DNA of 7,932 nt from Pseudomonadota bacterium (lineage in GTDB: Bacteria; Pseudomonadota; Gammaproteobacteria; Burkholderiales; Ferrovaceae): contig JAJZHV010000041.1 in NCBI GenBank assembly GCA_021804345.1, positions 1 through 7,932 of the forward strand. Reading direction: 5' to 3'. The notes under the pieces are model-generated. The model was not told the origin of the DNA, searched no databases, and worked only from the letters and a program-made list of their open reading frames with translations. This document shows positions 5,745 to 7,932 of the stretch, piece by piece (the stretch's first letter is position 1; each line of letters starts with the position of its first letter). Both the position numbers and the translations under genes were made by a program.

Positions 5745-7424
5745 ATGGTGTCGGATATCGATATTGCTCAAGCGGCAAGCCTGCAGCGCATTACCACCCT
5801 GGCGCGCGAGCGCTTGGGAATGGATGACGCCCATTTGGAGCCTTACGGCCATTACAAGGCAAAAATTTCACTGGACTATCTGGAGTCACTCCAGGACCGA
5901 CCGGACGGCAAGCTGATTCTGGTCACGGCGATCAGTCCAACGCCCGCTGGCGAAGGCAAAACGACCACCACGGTGGGTTTGGGCGATGCGCTGAACCGGA
6001 TTGGCAAAAAAACCCTGATCTGTCTGCGTGAACCCTCCCTGGGGCCGGTATTTGGCGTTAAAGGGGGGGCCGCAGGAGGGGGGTATGCCCAGATCGTGCC
6101 TATGGAGGATATCAATCTGCATTTTACCGGTGATTTTCATGCCATCGGTGCCGCCCATAATCTGCTCTCGGCCCTGATTGACAATCATATTCACCATGGC
6201 AATGCACTCGGTATCGATCCGCGCCTGATTCAATGGAAGCGCGTGGTGGACATGAATGACCGGGCGCTGCGTAAAATCGTGGTGGGCTTGGGGGGGACGG
6301 CCAATGGCTTTGTGCGCGAGGAGGGCTATGACATCGTTGTGGCCTCAGAGGTGATGGCCATTCTGTGCCTGTCTTCTTCCCTGCAGGATTTGAAGGAGCG
6401 TCTGGGACGTATCGTCATTGGGTACACTCAGGGAGAGCGCCGCCCCATCTATGCCCGTGACCTGAAGGCGCAGGGCGCCATGGCCACCTTGCTCAAGGAC
6501 GCCATCAAACCCAATCTGGTGCAGACCCTAGAAAACAATCCAGCCATCATTCATGGTGGGCCCTTTGCCAATATTGCCCATGGTTGCAACTCGGTCATCG
6601 CCACCAGGGCAGGTCTGAAAATGGCGGACTATGTGGTGACCGAGGCGGGTTTCGGGGCGGATTTGGGGGCGGAAAAATTCATCGACATCAAGTGTCGTAT
6701 GGCAGGCCTTAAACCGGCCGCAGTCGTGCTGGTGGCAACGCTGCGGGCCTTGAAATTTCATGGTGGCGTGCGCAAGGAAGATCTGAATCAGGAAAATCTG
6801 GCCGCTCTGGAAAAGGGTCTGGTGAACATCGAACGTCATCTGGAAAACCTGCGCGACCAGTTTCATTTGCCCTGTGTGGTGTGCGTCAACCATTTCACCT
6901 TCGATACGCCGGCTGAAATTGCCCTGTTGCGCGCACGCCTCGAATCCCGCGGGGCAGAGCTGGTGGTGTCGCGCCATTGGGCCGAGGGCGGCAAGGGCGC
7001 AGAAGCGCTGGCACAGGCGGTGGTTAAACGGGTGGAGGAGGGGGAACCTGCCCAGCATACCTATGCCTACCCCGATGCGGCTACGTTGCAAGATAAAATC
7101 AGGGCGGTGGCTACAAAAATTTATCGTGCCGGGCAGGTGACATTCAGCGATGCGGCCCACAAGCAACTGGAGGAGTGGAACAGGGAGCACGGGCATTTTC
7201 CCGTATGCATGGCCAAGACGCAGATGTCCTTCAGTGCGGACCCTCAACTGCGGGGGGCACCCACGGGGCATACCGTTCATGTGCGTGAAGTGCGTTTGGC
7301 CAATGGGGCTGGCTTTGTGGTGGCCATTTGTGGCGACATGATGACCATGCCAGGGTTGCCCAAGGTGCCGGCTGCCGAAAAAATCGACATCGATGCCCAG
7401 GGACAGATCGTGGGATTGTTTTGA
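5745..7424 (+). CDS. fhs: Formate-tetrahydrofolate ligase (formyltetrahydrofolate synthetase)
   Basis: Cytoplasmic enzyme that activates formate with ATP and attaches it to tetrahydrofolate, giving 10-formyl-THF. It feeds purine and formyl-Met-tRNA synthesis, and C1 assimilation in organisms with a serine cycle (there called ftfL). The 559-residue length is normal for the family. Visible motifs are K-A-K-I near 38-41, the P-loop T-P-A-G-E-G-K-T (66-73), [20 protein letters not shown] (about 94-113) and [13 protein letters not shown]. Near the C-terminus [10 protein letters not shown] is intact. ATG 5745 follows an AAGGGAG site. The last bases overlap the TTG start of folC, which makes translational coupling likely. 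The gene is divergent from glyA-hprA. It is not universal in proteobacteria, so its presence says something about formate use. Confidence 0.98.
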   Translation: MVSDIDIAQAASLQRITTLARERLGMDDAHLEPYGHYKAKISLDYLESLQDRPDGKLILVTAISPTPAGEGKTTTTVGLGDALNRIGKKTLICLREPSLGPVFGVKGGAAGGGYAQIVPMEDINLHFTGDFHAIGAAHNLLSALIDNHIHHGNALGIDPRLIQWKRVVDMNDRALRKIVVGLGGTANGFVREEGYDIVVASEVMAILCLSSSLQDLKERLGRIVIGYTQGERRPIYARDLKAQGAMATLLKDAIKPNLVQTLENNPAIIHGGPFANIAHGCNSVIATRAGLKMADYVVTEAGFGADLGAEKFIDIKCRMAGLKPAAVVLVATLRALKFHGGVRKEDLNQENLAALEKGLVNIERHLENLRDQFHLPCVVCVNHFTFDTPAEIALLRARLESRGAELVVSRHWAEGGKGAEALAQAVVKRVEEGEPAQHTYAYPDAATLQDKIRAVATKIYRAGQVTFSDAAHKQLEEWNREHGHFPVCMAKTQMSFSADPQLRGAPTGHTVHVREVRLANGAGFVVAICGDMMTMPGLPKVPAAEKIDIDAQGQIVGLF

Positions 7425-7932
7425 ATTCCGAAGCAACGCTGCAGGACTGGTTGGCCCATACGGAACGGTTGCACACCCGGACCATCGATCTGGGTTTGCA
7501 GCGTGTGGTACAGATGCGCGCTGCCATGAACCTCACTCCCTCCTTCCCCATCCTTACGGTGGCGGGTACCAACGGTAAGGGCTCTACCTGCGCCTTTTTG
7601 AGTGCCATTCTGTCTCAGGCCGGTTACCGCGTAGGCCTATACACCTCTCCCCATCTGTTGCGCTACAACGAGCGTATCCGCATCCATGGCCGTGAGGTGG
7701 ACGATGCCCGGTTATGTGCAGCCTTCGCCGAGGTAGAGCGTTGTCGGCATCAGGTGGCGCTCACCCCCTTTGAATTTGGCACCCTGGCCGCCTTGTGGAT
7801 CTTCCAGCATTCTGAGATGCAGGTGGCGGTGCTGGAGGTGGGCTTGGGGGGGCGCCTGGATGCGGTGAATGCCTTCGAGCCCGATTGCGCTATTGTCACC
7901 AGTATCGCGCTGGACCACATGGACTGGCTGGG
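7421..7932 (+). CDS. folC: Bifunctional dihydrofolate synthase / folylpolyglutamate synthase, 3' end missing
   Basis: FolC adds the first glutamate to dihydropteroate (making dihydrofolate) and then further glutamates to tetrahydrofolates, using ATP, in the cytoplasm. The first 170 residues are present; the family is usually about 420-430 long, so the gene runs off the window without a break. Visible are [10 protein letters not shown] (about 17-26), the P-loop G-T-N-G-K-G-S (49-55), Y-T-S-P-H-L (74-79), E-F-G-T-L-A-A-L-W (118-126), [13 protein letters not shown] (138-150) and [12 protein letters not shown] (159-170). The start is inferred as TTG at 7421, overlapping the fhs TGA by four bases; no ATG gives a complete N-terminus, since the first in-frame one (7514-7516) would remove about 31 conserved-region residues. 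The ribosome site is weak (GGGA at 7412-7415), which fits coupling to fhs. Confidence 0.94.
   Translation, partial: MNSEATLQDWLAHTERLHTRTIDLGLQRVVQMRAAMNLTPSFPILTVAGTNGKGSTCAFLSAILSQAGYRVGLYTSPHLLRYNERIRIHGREVDDARLCAAFAEVERCRHQVALTPFEFGTLAALWIFQHSEMQVAVLEVGLGGRLDAVNAFEPDCAIVTSIALDHMDWL

Noticed and set aside
6062..6082. Runs of seven and six G in fhs, as a possible frameshift or quadruplex site
   Set aside because: They encode the conserved glycine-rich K-G-G-A-A-G-G-G-Y segment in the correct frame; there is no sign of a frameshift and too few G-tracts for a convincing quadruplex.
6528..7436. 302-codon open frame antisense to fhs
   Set aside because: It lies entirely opposite the highly conserved fhs coding region; the composition (many His, Gln, Cys) is that of a complementary-frame shadow and no family is recognisable.

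Overview
The window looks like a core chromosomal segment of a Gram-negative proteobacterium, most likely a betaproteobacterium. This rests on the 78-residue L28 and the short 51-residue, cysteine-free L33, on the coaBC gene next to a probable dut start, and on moderately high GC. No phage, IS element, tRNA, rRNA or CRISPR array is visible. I cannot name the genus from this sequence alone.

Layout, left to right. Positions 1-26 hold the first codons of a minus-strand gene, probably dut. Positions 77-1276 (minus) are coaBC, a bifunctional coenzyme A biosynthesis enzyme. A 175-bp divergent spacer with a recognisable promoter in each direction leads to rpmB (L28) and rpmG (L33) on the plus strand. 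A 13-bp-stem bidirectional terminator (1892-1926) ends that operon and also serves the convergent minus-strand gene at 1948-3105. That gene encodes a membrane protein of the TraB/Lnt type: a multi-pass N-terminus plus a nitrilase-like domain. It is an orphan with no conjugation genes around it. A long near-perfect hairpin (3187-3230) separates it from the minus-strand pair hprA-like (2-hydroxyacid dehydrogenase) and glyA (serine hydroxymethyltransferase). glyA lies upstream in the operon, and both genes start with GTG. A 252-bp divergent spacer follows. On its glyA side it could encode a structured leader with an anti-Shine-Dalgarno sequence. Then come fhs (formate-tetrahydrofolate ligase) and folC (folylpolyglutamate/dihydrofolate synthase, cut by the window end). 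folC overlaps the fhs stop by four bases and starts with TTG.

The right half forms a coherent one-carbon block. Fhs charges formate onto tetrahydrofolate, FolC makes and polyglutamylates the folate carrier, GlyA exchanges the methylene unit between glycine and serine, and the HprA-like enzyme could reduce hydroxypyruvate to glycerate. Three of these steps belong to the serine cycle for C1 assimilation, but the same enzymes also serve ordinary purine, serine and photorespiration-like glyoxylate metabolism. The left half is housekeeping (CoA synthesis, ribosome). The least ordinary items are the orphan TraB/Lnt-like gene, the 3187-3230 hairpin beside it, and the potential RNA switch in front of glyA. 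Every gap between genes is under 300 bp.
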